Shown: piece by piece, positions 36,860 to 56,549 of the stretch
Numbering within the stretch: the first letter of the stretch is position 1
Layout of the letters: every line of letters begins with the position of its first letter
Origin: Epinephelus fuscoguttatus
Lineage: Eukaryota > Chordata > Actinopteri > Perciformes > Serranidae
NCBI RefSeq assembly: GCF_011397635.1
Contig: NC_064764.1
Coordinates: forward strand, 37,670,777 to 37,734,776
Direction of reading: 5' to 3'
DNA: 64,000 bases
Translations under genes and position numbers: made by a program
Notes under the pieces: model-generated
What the model was told of the DNA's origin: nothing
The model's input: the letters and a program-made list of their open reading frames with translations, nothing else
Databases searched by the model: none

Positions 36860-37470
36860 GGTGTTCTTGAGATATCACATTTGCAAGAATGACGGTCAAG
36901 GTCAGTGTCCGATCCACCAAAATCTGATCAGTTCATCCAAGTCCAAGAGTCCAAGTGCAGTTGTGCCAAATTTGAAGAAGTTCCTTGACGGTGTTCTTGA
37001 GATATCACGTTCATGAAAATGAGATGGATGCAAGGTCACAGTGACCTTGACCTTTGACTACCAAAATCCAATCAGTTCATCTTAAATCCAAGTGAACATT
37101 TGTTCCTAATATTAAGAAATTCCCTTAAGGCATTCTTGAGATATTGCGTTCACGAGAATGAGACAGATGCAAGGTCACAGCGACCTTGACCTCTGACCAC
37201 CAAAATCCAATCAGTTCATCCTCAAGTCCAAGTGACTGTTTGTGCCAAATCTCAAGATACTCCCTCAAGGCTTCCTTTAGATATTGTGTTCATGAGAATA
37301 AGACAGATGCAAGGTCACAGCGACCTTGACCTCTGACCACTGAAATCCAGTGAGTTGAATGTTGAGTCCAAGTGAACATTTGTGCCAAATCTGAAGAAAT
37401 TCCCTTAAGGCGTTCTTGTGATACCACGTTCACATGGATGGGATGGAAGGACGAATGTGGATGGACAACC
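36860..37470 (+). repeat. Tandem array, about 139-bp unit, about four copies
   Basis: The phrase 'caaggtcacag(t/c)gaccttgacc' recurs at 37031, 37170 and 37310 (spacing 139 and 140), with a degraded copy near 36898. Each unit also holds 'gttcttgagatat', 'ccaaaatccaatcagttcat' and 'tgtgccaaat'. The array ends with 'cctgaaaccataatgcctct', a familiar terminus of this fish repeat family. Confidence 0.85.
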
Positions 37471-38419
37471 TGAAACCATAATGCCTCTGGTGATGGCTAG
37501 CATGGAGGCATAAAAAAAAAACCCACGAATGTCTGAACTAAATTTTGTGAGGCTAAATCAAGTAGACACATTTGTTAGATTCGTTGATAGATGGATAATA
37601 AAGACCTGCTGGTGGCGCGACAGGAAAACTGAGAATCACCAAAGTCAGTCAGATTCATCCTCTGGAGACCACGAACATCTGTATGTAGTCACAGGCATCT
37701 TAGTTCAACTGTAAGTACCTATTTCATCATTACAAAGAAAAATACTTAGCACAAACAAATTTTAAAATTTAAAGGACAATGTGTCATATTTGATAAGATA
37801 TTGATGTTTTGGATGAAAATCTGAATCTGCAGAGAAACCAAACAGCAGCCGTAGAATAAATGTCATTAAAGAGTTGATGCTGTGAGGAGCTGCAGTGCTG
37901 CAGCAGTTACTGTGTACTTACATCATATGAGCTCTTTGAACAACCTTCTGTCTGATCCTTCAAGGTGACACCACGCCACCGCCAACCACCTGGCCCATTT
38001 CCCATCATCCCCCTGGGCAAGGTCCCTCTGATTAGTGCTTTAATCAAGGACAAATTTCCACTGTGATCAGATGACACGCAGGCCGAGCTCCCGCCGTGAC
38101 AGCTGATCTGAGGTCAGTCTGATCTGAGGCGACGGCTGCAGACACACTGTCACATGATGACACAGCAGCACTGTGTACAATTACACAACAGTACTACAAT
38201 GTACAAATACACAACAATACTACACGTCCTTCATGATTATACCGCAAACACTGTACGAATACACAATTACAACTGTAACAATCAAAGTTTATGAAAATAC
38301 TACAAATACTGTGGACTAATCACTTGTGGAAGAAATACACAGATCTTTTACTTAGGTAAAAGTACCAGAACCACAATGTGGAAAATACTCCATTAAAAGT
38401 AACAGTATTTTTTTAAGAT

Positions 38420-39285
38420 TTCTAATACAGTACACAAGTATTCTCTGCTTCTCGTAGTCGAAGGTTCAGCAGAAAAAGTACACGATTTCCCCAAATACAT
38501 CACATGCTAACATTATTGTCATAAGCCTATGATGTTTCATGTTGAATAAATTAGCATAGTGGCTAGCAGACTTTCCTCTCGTCATATGAAGCCAGGATAA
38601 ATCACACACAAGACCTTAAAAGTTATTTTGTGGGGCAGTAAAAGTACACAAGTATTGTCAGTTTCAAGTAGTTAGTTCAAGTATCAGCAGTAAAAGTACA
38701 CGTTTTCCTCAGATATACATCATGCTAATGTTATTAGCACAAGCCTATGATGGTTCCCAATAAATAAGTTAGCATAGTGGGTAGCATACCTTTCTCTACT
38801 CATATGAAGCCAGAATAAATCACACACAAGAGTTAAAAATGTTGTTTCGTGGGGCAGAAAAAGTACACAAATATTATCAGCTTCAAGTAGTCAGTGAAAT
38901 TATCAGCGATAAAATCACAAAGGTTCTCCCCAGAAATACAACATGCTAATGTTATTAGCATAAGCCTATGACGTTTCCCATTGAATAAATTAGCATAGTG
39001 GCTAGCAGACTGTCCTCTACTCTTATGAAGCCAGAATAAATCACACTTGATTTAAAATGTTATTTTGTGGGGCAGTAAAAGTACACAAGTATTATCAGCT
39101 TCATGTAGTCAAAGTAACAGCATAAAAGTGCATGGTTTTCCCCAGAAATACAACATGCTAACATTATTAACGCAAGCCTGTGATGTTTCCCATTGATTAA
39201 ATTAGCATAGTGGCTAGCAGACTTTCCTCCTCTCATATGAAGCCAGAGTAAATCACACACAACAAAATTATTTTTTGTGGGGCTG
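38420..39285 (+). repeat. Tandem array, about 214-219-bp unit, four copies
   Basis: 'tacacaagta' or a close variant starts at 38431, 38645, 38864 and 39082 (spacings 214, 219, 218). Each unit also has 'acatgctaa(t/c)(g/a)ttatt', 'aagcctatgatgtttccc', 'aaattagcatagtggctagcagac' and 'catatgaagccagaataaatcacac'. The copies differ by scattered substitutions and short gaps. No coding content. Confidence 0.9.
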
Positions 39286-39649
39286 AGGGAAATGGTTTTA
39301 CGTTTACAAAGATACAGGAAGTCTGCGTTGCTGCACTGTGTAGTTACATTTCTGGGGAGTTACACATCAATCTACGACATAGGCTCTGCAGAGCTTACAT
39401 TGTAGATTCTATGTTGATTCTATGCAGAGGTACAAATCCCACTTCATGCTTAAACAGAAAAGTAGTGTGAGATATGTCTGAAGAGATGAGAGGGAGGTTC
39501 AAACCCTGCCTCTTTTCTCACCTGATCGCTGCAGGAAGTGGGTGTGAATGTTGGCCTGGGCTCAGCGTATTCTGAAGAGGCACACAAGCAGCTTAAAAAG
39601 CACTTTAATAAAAACACACAACAGCAGCGTGTTTGTTTTTTCCATTTCG

Positions 39650-39655
39650 TTTATT
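39650..39655 (-). promoter_or_regulatory. AATAAA poly(A) signal, probable end of ITM2B mRNA
   Basis: Canonical AATAAA on the minus strand about 720 nt beyond the ITM2B stop codon. It would give a 3' untranslated region at about 39630-40373, largely free of recognised repeats. Confidence 0.55.
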
Positions 39656-40373
39656 GTGTTGGTCTGTTCATATCTTTAAAGAGATTATATACACAAATTA
39701 GTACAACAGGAAGAGTTATCCAAAAAAATTACACATTCAAAAAAGACAGACAACCCTCGAGAAAAAGATTTTAACATAAGTGTGTGTCTGAACTCTCCTC
39801 TGGGAATTTCACTCTTGTCTTTAATACAAAGTTATTTTTAAAGCTACACGGGAGGCGCACGTGTCCACACGCTTATTTTAAGATCATTTTCCAGTTAAGA
39901 AAGAACAGGTGCAGTGTATTAATAGCTACAGCAGACAAAATACAAAAAACAAAAAACGTCTCCCTGGACTGATCAGGATGAGTGGTACAAAAGTTTCTCT
40001 TGAAGTCTTATAATGTTTGAACTGAAAGAAAGGTAAACTATATTTTACCCCGTCTATTAAAATATACGTTCGTGCTATAATTGCAGTTATTTGATTAAAA
40101 TAATTTACTATTTTTAACTCAGCTGACTTTTAACTAGTTATTTTATGAAAAGATTCCAAGAAGATCCCCGAACAGAAAAGTGGAAAAATACACAACTCTC
40201 TCTTTTGTTTTTATCACAATCAAAAGAATATTTTAGCAAACAGCTTCACATTTCACTCCTCTCACTCACTCAGACTACCTGAAGTAAAGAAAAAAGACAG
40301 GTGATGATTAAAACACAGATCTCACTGCACGCCAGTGACTTTAAGAGCAGTTAAAGTGAGGCGACGAGGTCTC

Positions 40374-49234
<8,861 letters not shown>

Positions 49235-50309
49235 CTGCAAGAGAAGAAGAAGAAGATGGGATCAGCGAGGATGTTCAAATATTAAATCCTCCGAAGAAGA
49301 AAAGGAAAAAACGTGTCTGATTGTTATTGCTCTGGTTATTTCTCTACTTCTTCCGCCATTATTTCTACACCTCTTCCCTCCTTTACTCCTCAGACGTATC
49401 CATTCACTGCAACACTCTATATTTCATCAAGAAAACACCACTTATTTTCACTGCTGTGAGATGCAGCAATGCACCAACAAAGACAGAGAAGAAGAAGAGG
49501 ACGATTGCCAGCAGGGAAACATCAGTGCAAACAATGCTAGACTTAAGGGTGGTTTTAAGGGAAGTTTTAAGTGTGAGAAAAAGCCTCAGTGCAGCATCAC
49601 AGAGCTGCTAGCGTGTCTGTGGACTCTGATCTTGTTACTGACACGAAGTTGCAAGCCAGTGCTGGTTGATAAGGACGATAACATATCAGCTAGTGGTTAC
49701 AATTTAAAAAAAAAAAAGACATCTTAAATCTGTAGATCTTTTTTTGAGGCCGACTGTCACATGGATAACATTATAAAACTGTCAAATATCAATGTTGTGC
49801 ATTTAAGAAGCTCTTGTGAGAAACCTGAGACTTTGATCTGAGTGGCCAGGAGGATTGTGGGTAAATATTCTGAATAGACTCGGGCTTATTTTCATCAGGC
49901 AAACATCAGCTGCTGGACTCTGGCCAGCAGGATGAAGAAGCAGCTTCTCTCAGAACAAGACCTGACTCGTCTCCTCCTGCTGCTAAAAACTGAAAACCTC
50001 CGTCAGACTAAGAGACACTTCGTCTGAAGATAAACAGCCAGGAGTCATTAACGTGAAGCTCTCTCCTTTGACCTCCATCACATCTGTTTAACTGATGCTG
50101 AGCCTTAAAACACAACCTGTGGTTTCACTTACAGAAACTCTGACAAGCTTTTTACCGTTAATTTTCAACACACCCTTCTCTTGAATTGACAGAAGTGCTT
50201 GTACTGAGAACTTGTGGTGTATGAATTGTTTCCGTCACGTATGAATCACAATTAGAAACCAACAACGTCTCCTATACTTGATGTTAGTGGAACGAGCTGC
50301 AACTAGGGC

Positions 50310-50460
50310 TGGGTACTGTTTAAAAAATGATGTTAACAGTACCCTTAAACGCCGATGCCGATACCAATAGAATACTTCTTTTAATACCTAGAATGTGAAT
50401 GGAGTTGGGTGTAGTCACACACCACGTACCTTATGGTTACTAACAGGTTTAATGACAGGG
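50310..50460 (+). repeat. Terminal piece of an 'agggctgggta' repeat
   Basis: 'ctagggctgggtactgtttaaaaaatgatgttaacagtaccc' followed by 'gccgatgccgataccaatag' matches the left end of a frequent fish element. The mirror end (tacccagccct) was not found nearby, so it is truncated. Confidence 0.5.
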
Positions 50461-50784
50461 TTCTGGTGTCGGTGTGAGTTCGGACTGTTTAGCCTCGTTT
50501 CTACCAAGCAGTACGGATCAGTTCAGTTCACTTTGGTGCACATCAGAGTGGTTATTTTTCGGTTTTCATTGTAAAAAGTTGTGGATGGCATCATTTAAAC
50601 GATCACACTGATCCCGTACTAAACGTGGAGCTAGAAACTCTGCAGTCCATTGATTAGTCAATAGCAAACCATCTCTCTTAAGCTGAAAACACGTCAAGTG
50701 TCTCCCCTAGCACGTGTAAACAGACGACCACGCAAAGTCATTACTACTTTCACTAAATGATCTGTACTTCCTCCACCTTTGCAT

Positions 50785-50940
50785 TAGCTTCAAATCACGT
50801 GCAGACAGCCCCTAATTAAACTTGATTTCTCACCCGCAGAAGTATCTTTTTGGCCATTGTCTTTATAATGACGGGATTGTGGGTCTTTTAGCTCGGGGTA
50901 TTTCTTGACCTCAACAACAAGTCTCTCCTCATCCATTCTT
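50785..50940 (-). mobile_element. MADF-domain fragment, relic of a Harbinger-type accessory protein
   Basis: A 48-codon minus-strand frame from the ATG at 50936 reads MDEERLVVEVKKYPELKDPQ and then SRHYKDNGQKD. This is the start of a MADF/Myb-SANT-like domain (R-L-hydrophobic, YPELYD, HYKD). In fish such genes are often the second protein of PIF/Harbinger elements. The domain's conserved W..I part is lost. Surrounding DNA (50495-51240) looks element-derived, with 'cctcgtttctaccaagcagta' at its left, but a matching right end was not seen. Confidence 0.55.
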
Positions 50941-52869
50941 CATCAAAAAATTCTCAACTTCAAGCTCTCTTAATACATCGATGATGAGGAGAGGAGTCAA
51001 GCTGCTATTGGAGCAGAGAAAAAGAGCTGCTGCAGGAGCTGGTGTGTACAAGCAGAAAACAAGTGGGGGAGAAAATGCCTTTAATATTCCTGCCTTTTTA
51101 ATTCTGGTAGTGACAAGGCTGGAAATAGGACAGTGATGTGAAGTGGCACGGGGACACATCCAGGAGCGCCGACACGCGCCTATCCGCCGCCAGTGTAGGG
51201 CTGTACATTGCAGCGGTGTATGCCACCAGTGTGTTTTCATCTTTACTCAGTGTTGAGTTGTAACCGCTTTTCATACCATGGCTAGTTTTTCATACATCAA
51301 TAAACTATAACTATGAAATGAAAGGATGTTTTACTGCCGCTAACAGAAGCTATAGACTGAGAAAAATATTTAACTCATTGTGACGACTAGCGACAGCAAC
51401 CGGCAACTTTTATGGTAGAACATTTACTTGTGATGTTACTCAAAGCAATTTCTTAATAACATAAAGAATTTATTCTGATATTAAAACAATGAAAATGTGG
51501 AATGAGAGATTTTATGACATTGTTGCACGACAAGCGACTTTAACGACCAATTCATCAACTCATGTTTCCAGTTTAGGAGCCTGCTGATTTCTGACATTAT
51601 GTCTATGCAGAAGTGTTTTTGGTTTCCCCACAATGCAACACTTCATAACACCCGACACACAAACTTCCTCCTCGTGTTCCTGTAATCAGTCAAGCAACAC
51701 TGAGCAGAAACCGTCGCCTGAGCCAAAGAGGAAACCGCACAAACTAAGAAATATCAGCCCTCGTGGTGTGATCGGTTTTGTTGTGATGAAAAACACTTCT
51801 GCAGTAAGTCTTTATGTTCATGTACATCTTGAAGGAACAGTTTTGCCAACAGCGTACGACAAAATGCAACAAAGGGAATTATAGTTACGTAGTGTTAAAT
51901 AATTACTTTTAAAATATTAGACAGAGAAACAGCCTTTTGTCACAGCTGTTATAAACACTACAATTTCAATAAAGCAGCCAAAAAACAAAATGTATTTTTA
52001 AGAAGAACACATAGAACATATTTCCTGACATCAGCAGACAGTCGACCTCCTGTTAAACATTCATATTTGTATTTTCAGTGTGGTCAGTAAAGCCGTGCCA
52101 TCTGAGTGAATGCAGCTTTTATAACTTGATAACTGTGGACCATGAGTCAGCATTTCCAGAACACCTCGGGTACAGGAGGAAACTGCAGGGAGGCAACTAA
52201 AACACTGACAGTCAGCCCTTTCTGACCTTCACCTCACTTCTCGGCCAGCAAAGACAAAACTCCCGGAACATTGTGTAATGTTTTGTTTTCTGCGAGCAGG
52301 AACGTTGAGAAAAGAGGAACCAAAGAACAACGGTCTGACGGGAGGAAGTGAGGGTGAAACCTTTAGAGAGGAAAGTGCTGAGCAGCTAACACTGGCGGTG
52401 TTAGACGAAGTGTGTTTGACAGGCCGAGCGGCTGACAGAGACACTAAAAGGGAACATTTCCTGAGGCTTTTCTCCATCAGCTGTAAAGCTCAGGTCATCG
52501 CTGCTGAGCGGACATTTGTTTCAAACACTCACACTGACTTTGACTTCTAGGAAAACAAAAAAGAGGAAGTGAAGGCAAAATAGCAGAACGTAGAAGAGGA
52601 TGTTTTTCACCTACTGGACATCTTCAGTGACACGAGAATATTAAAAAGGTTAGTTAGGAGACATTTGGCCCTGTGTCGGGAGCTGTCAGGCCGGTGGAGG
52701 ACATCCAGTTTTATTTCTAGTTTAAGGTGAGAAAGCTAGATTTTAAAAATAAATGTGTTTGAATATCAGTGTATAATCGGGGTCTAATCCAACCCTGATA
52801 TGAGGGTTATTTTCACAGTTGTAGTCAATATTTTGCACATTACTGCACAAAACTGTTCAGCTCTTTCAT

Positions 52870-53050
52870 TTCAAAACAGGTACATTATATTTTTATCTTA
52901 CGTTTATTGCACATTTTTCTATTTCACTGCTATTTATTGCTTTATTTTTTTATCTTCTTTTATCATGTTTATTCATATGCACCAAAACACCAAGGAAAAT
53001 TCAGTGTACATGAAAACCTACTTGGCAATAAATCTGATTCTGATTCTAGC
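52870..53050 (+). repeat. Retroposon tail (ending 'ttggcaataaatctgattctgattc')
   Basis: The AT-rich stretch ends in the repeated TGATTC that terminates many fish RTE-like LINE and SINE copies. Only the 3' end is present. It abuts the transposon starting at 53069. Confidence 0.5.
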
Positions 53051-53068
53051 AAGTAACTTTATTTATAA

Positions 53069-53718
53069 GGGCCCTGAAACACCTGGCTGATGGTCACCTG
53101 TTGGTCAATGTTGTGCTGTCAGCGAGCATCTAGCACCCTAATCTTTAATGCGTCCCCAACACTGGCACTAATTGATCATTTTAAATCGGACTCTGAGACG
53201 GCAGAGCCCATCGGTGAGAGAAATCCTTCTGATTGGCAGTTCAGCCTTGCACACAAAAAGAGAAACATAAGTGAAGAAAGTAAACAAATGACTGAAGTCA
53301 AGGGGCCGTGAGATCCAAACAAACTTCCCATATTGGGTAACAATGTGTTTTGAGCCACCGCGCTCTTCCACAGAAACAGTGAGTAATTGTGTCATTCTTC
53401 ACTGGAGCACGGTAAACTGCTCTTTCAACATCAGGTCATGCTGTCAATGTGCTAACTGGCTAACTAGTGTCTTGAATCTGTCCTGGTGATCTTCCCCTTT
53501 CTCTTTTTGAATGATGAATACAGACTACTGCTGCCTGCTGGCGTGGAGACTTGTTTCGTCGCACACAGGCGCAGAACGAGCATGTCATTTGGGGCATTGG
53601 CTCTTCGCAGTGTGTTCATGTCCAACTTTTTAGCCAAGATACAGGCAATGTGAGGCGACGCAACAGTTAGCTTTCGTTGATGCTAGTTCTTTGAAGACAG
53701 TTTGATGTGTTCGGGCCT
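53069..53718. mobile_element. Harbinger-like MITE (650 bp)
   Basis: The left end GGGCCCTGAAACACC and the right end, on the other strand, AGGCCCGAACACATC are short imperfect inverted repeats. TAA flanks both sides (53066-53068 and 53719-53721), consistent with the TWA rule of PIF/Harbinger. No transposase frame. It appears to have inserted next to the retroposon tail. Confidence 0.6.
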
Positions 53719-54997
53719 TAAGAACCACAACCTAAAAAGTCTCCTTTAATTTTATACCTGAAACGAGGAACAACCGACCAACCCTGATCAGAGGAGCTCA
53801 AAGACCTGCTGGTTACAATCTGCAGGGCTGCAGTAGATCTTAACTAAGAGTCCACTTGGATCGGTTAGAAGGCCGAGTTCAAACCTGCATGCAAACACAC
53901 AGTCGCCTTATTTGAATTAAATACATCTAGTGCAGGAAGATGAGTTTGTAAGATGAATATTGTGTTTCTATTGTTTCCAGGTGACCAGCGCAGTAAGATC
54001 AAATAACTGTCATGCTGAGTTGAAAACTCATTGATCTGTTTACTCAAACTGGACTTCCATGATTGTATTTCATCATCACATCAGAGTTATCCTGTCAGCA
54101 TGGCTTTGTGTTCGCCTCTATTTTATTTATTAGTTCAGATTTCTGGTTGGCCATGAAGTAGAGGTGACAGTGAATTTAAATAACGTCAAGGCAAACTACT
54201 TCAGACTGTAAATATTGAAATCAAGCAGCTCATTGAGTTCAAATATTACATCTGATGCAGTGATCATTGTTTCTCAACATTCTCCTGATGCTTCATCACC
54301 ACCACCAACAAGACCCGACAGGCCTTCAGACCAACGTTTCATAACTGCGACACACTCACACCCTCGTTAACACACTCGTGTGTCAACACAGTCAAGTATG
54401 TCGACGTCACACACAGTTGGAACAATATGTACAGTCAGAAACACACTCAAGGAATAAAGGCATTTTCAGGATTATTTGATCAACTGAGTGAATGATGAGG
54501 CCGCAACTAAAGATTATTCCCATTACTGATACAAAGACAGAAATAAAAATGTAGTACAGGGTTTCGGAAAGATAAAAAATCTCTACAAAAGTCTTATTTT
54601 GTTTGACCAATAGTCACGAAAAATTATAAATTATATAAAGAAGCAAATATTCATCTTCGAGAAGCTGAAGCCATAGAAGGTTTTCAATATTTAACTGATT
54701 AACTACTTGTAGAGCTGTCACATTCTGGTCAGTTGGTTGGTCAATATATTCTTGTCCTTGGTCGCACAGTCGCTGGTGTTACTTTAATAAGTCTGTGAGT
54801 CCGCCACAGTAGTTGTTGTTGTTAGGCACTTGTATTTGTCCTGTGTCAGTTGGTCTTTGTGGTATTTGTCCCGCCCCTTCTCCACTGTGATTGGACGTCT
54901 GGTGACAGTGATGAGCGCATTGTTCTACCCAAAGTTAAACATATTTTAGCTCTCATTTCTATTCAGAAATTGAATAAATAATCACAGAAGACAGTCA

Positions 54998-55510
54998 GTG
55001 TCAGATTTTCATTCTGGATCTATTTTACGAAGCCTCCAGAAAGATGCTGCCGTTCAAGTCTGGATTATAAACCTTCTGAAAGGGAAACAATCACACTGGA
55101 CCCTCAGTTGGAGCAGCAGGACGGCTGACGTTAACTACTGCGCTACAAATAATAAATCTCACTCTTGCAAGCAGTGCTCCATATTTAGTCCAGTATGTCA
55201 GATTCTTCTTATCAGTCCTGTTCAACACTTAGCGTTGAGATGGACTCGTGCAAGCAGCTTAATTGGACAGTCTGCAGTTTATGTTCAGATCGCATCTATT
55301 TTTCACTCTAGGCATTCTACGTGCCTGAACACAGAGTTAACTTGCCCTGGTGGAGTGTTACTGTCAAGCTCTGTGAGAGGAAATAATGCCTCAGTGGACA
55401 CACAATACTATCAGGTAGAGTGCACCCAATGCACTGTGGCTGATTTAGTTAATCTACAGATGACATGCAGAACTTTTCCCCCACTGACTTATCGATTAGT
55501 GAAAGAGTAG
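54998..55510 (+). other. Unrecognised 170-codon open frame; probably not a gene
   Basis: A stop-free stretch starting ATG AGT is probably a misreading of transposon or chance DNA. The product would be serine- and cysteine-rich, with no membrane segment, no repeats and no domain I know. No splice-site context or promoter is visible. It is listed because it is the longest frame in the intron that is not explained by a known element. Confidence 0.15.
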
Positions 55511-56301
55511 GTCAATATTCAGTTGACCAAGATTGTCTTTGCTTTGCTTGATTACAGCCCAAGTGATTTTAGGAGTGAAATAATTTTCTTATTTAAACAT
55601 TCAGACAATTCACAACTATCTAAATCAAGCAACAAATGTGAAAATAGCAGATTTGGGGTGCAGCTATTTAGTTTATTTGCACTTACATGTGTATAACAAA
55701 CAAAGTAAGAAGTTAAAATGTTTGAAAAGAGTGCATGAGAGGTTCAAAGATACCTCACCTATTAAATGAAAATAATCATACATTACAAAAAGATAAAAAC
55801 AAAGACTGCGTAATTGATGAAAACAATCAATCTCCAAATTATTTTCTGAAATAAAGCGATGAAAGAGATCAATGTCATTTATATTTCCTGTTTAATGTGA
55901 CCAACAGTCCAAAACTGAAGATAATTAGTTTACTATCACGTGTGACAAAGAAAAGCATCAATGGGAGAAACTGAAACCAGCAAATAATTGTTTCTTTTTT
56001 TGTTTGTTAGAAAACTTACGGAAACAATTATAATTATTTGTTCATCAGCCAATAGACTGAGTGTTTCAGCTCTACTGCAGATATCTGAGCTTTATAATTA
56101 GTAGGAATGAAAACTTGTGCAGATGTTTTGTGTACAGGAACTGATTCTTGTGACTTCAGCCTTTTTGTATTTTTAACAAACTGTCAGATCCAACGGACTG
56201 AAACAGACTCACTTCCTCTTTGTTCTCAGACGGTCGGTCCGACTCTGCTATGATGATCTGTCTCAACTTTACTGTCAACTGTTTCATCTCATTTTGAGAG
56301 A

Positions 56302-56303
<2 letters not shown>

Positions 56304-56349
<46 letters not shown>
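56304..56349. repeat. (TG)n microsatellite
   Basis: About 22 units with one interruption, in the probable ITM2B intron 1. Confidence 0.95.
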
Positions 56350-56506
56350 GTGAGGACGGAGGCTGATGGTTCATTCACATCACACAGTCACGCTACAACA
56401 GGGATCAATGACTCTCTTTGTGTCTGCGACACCACTTTAAATCAGCCACAACCAACCAACATCTCACACTTCATTAAGTTTTGGTGGATTCTCACATGGT
56501 TTGAGG

Positions 56507-56517
56507 GTGTGTGTGTG

Positions 56518-56549
<32 letters not shown>
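56507..56549. repeat. (TG)n microsatellite
   Basis: About 21 units with one C interruption, 160 bp after the previous tract. Confidence 0.95.

Larger units (their letters stand above)
35165..39630. other. Intergenic region between NEK5 and ITM2B
   Basis: No gene is supported. It holds AT-rich low-complexity DNA (35280-35720), a common 'tacttttactt' repeat (35850-35920), tandem arrays at about 36860-37470 and 38420-39285 (listed separately), and a short GC-balanced, non-repetitive block at about 37960-38160. Open frames, for example 36076-36375 and 36611-36844, have no domain. Confidence 0.6.

Noticed and set aside
50834..50857. ATG plus eight codons and a CGG|GTGAGA donor as ITM2B exon 1
   Set aside because: Encodes MAKKILLR, unlike the MVKV start of the family, and lies inside the MADF relic.
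50929..51240. 103-codon minus-strand frame
   Set aside because: No domain; it overlaps transposon-derived DNA next to the MADF fragment in a different frame.
52278..52550. 90-codon plus-strand frame with Glu/Arg-rich start
   Set aside because: No splice context, no recognisable domain, and overlapped by an equally long minus frame; treated as chance.
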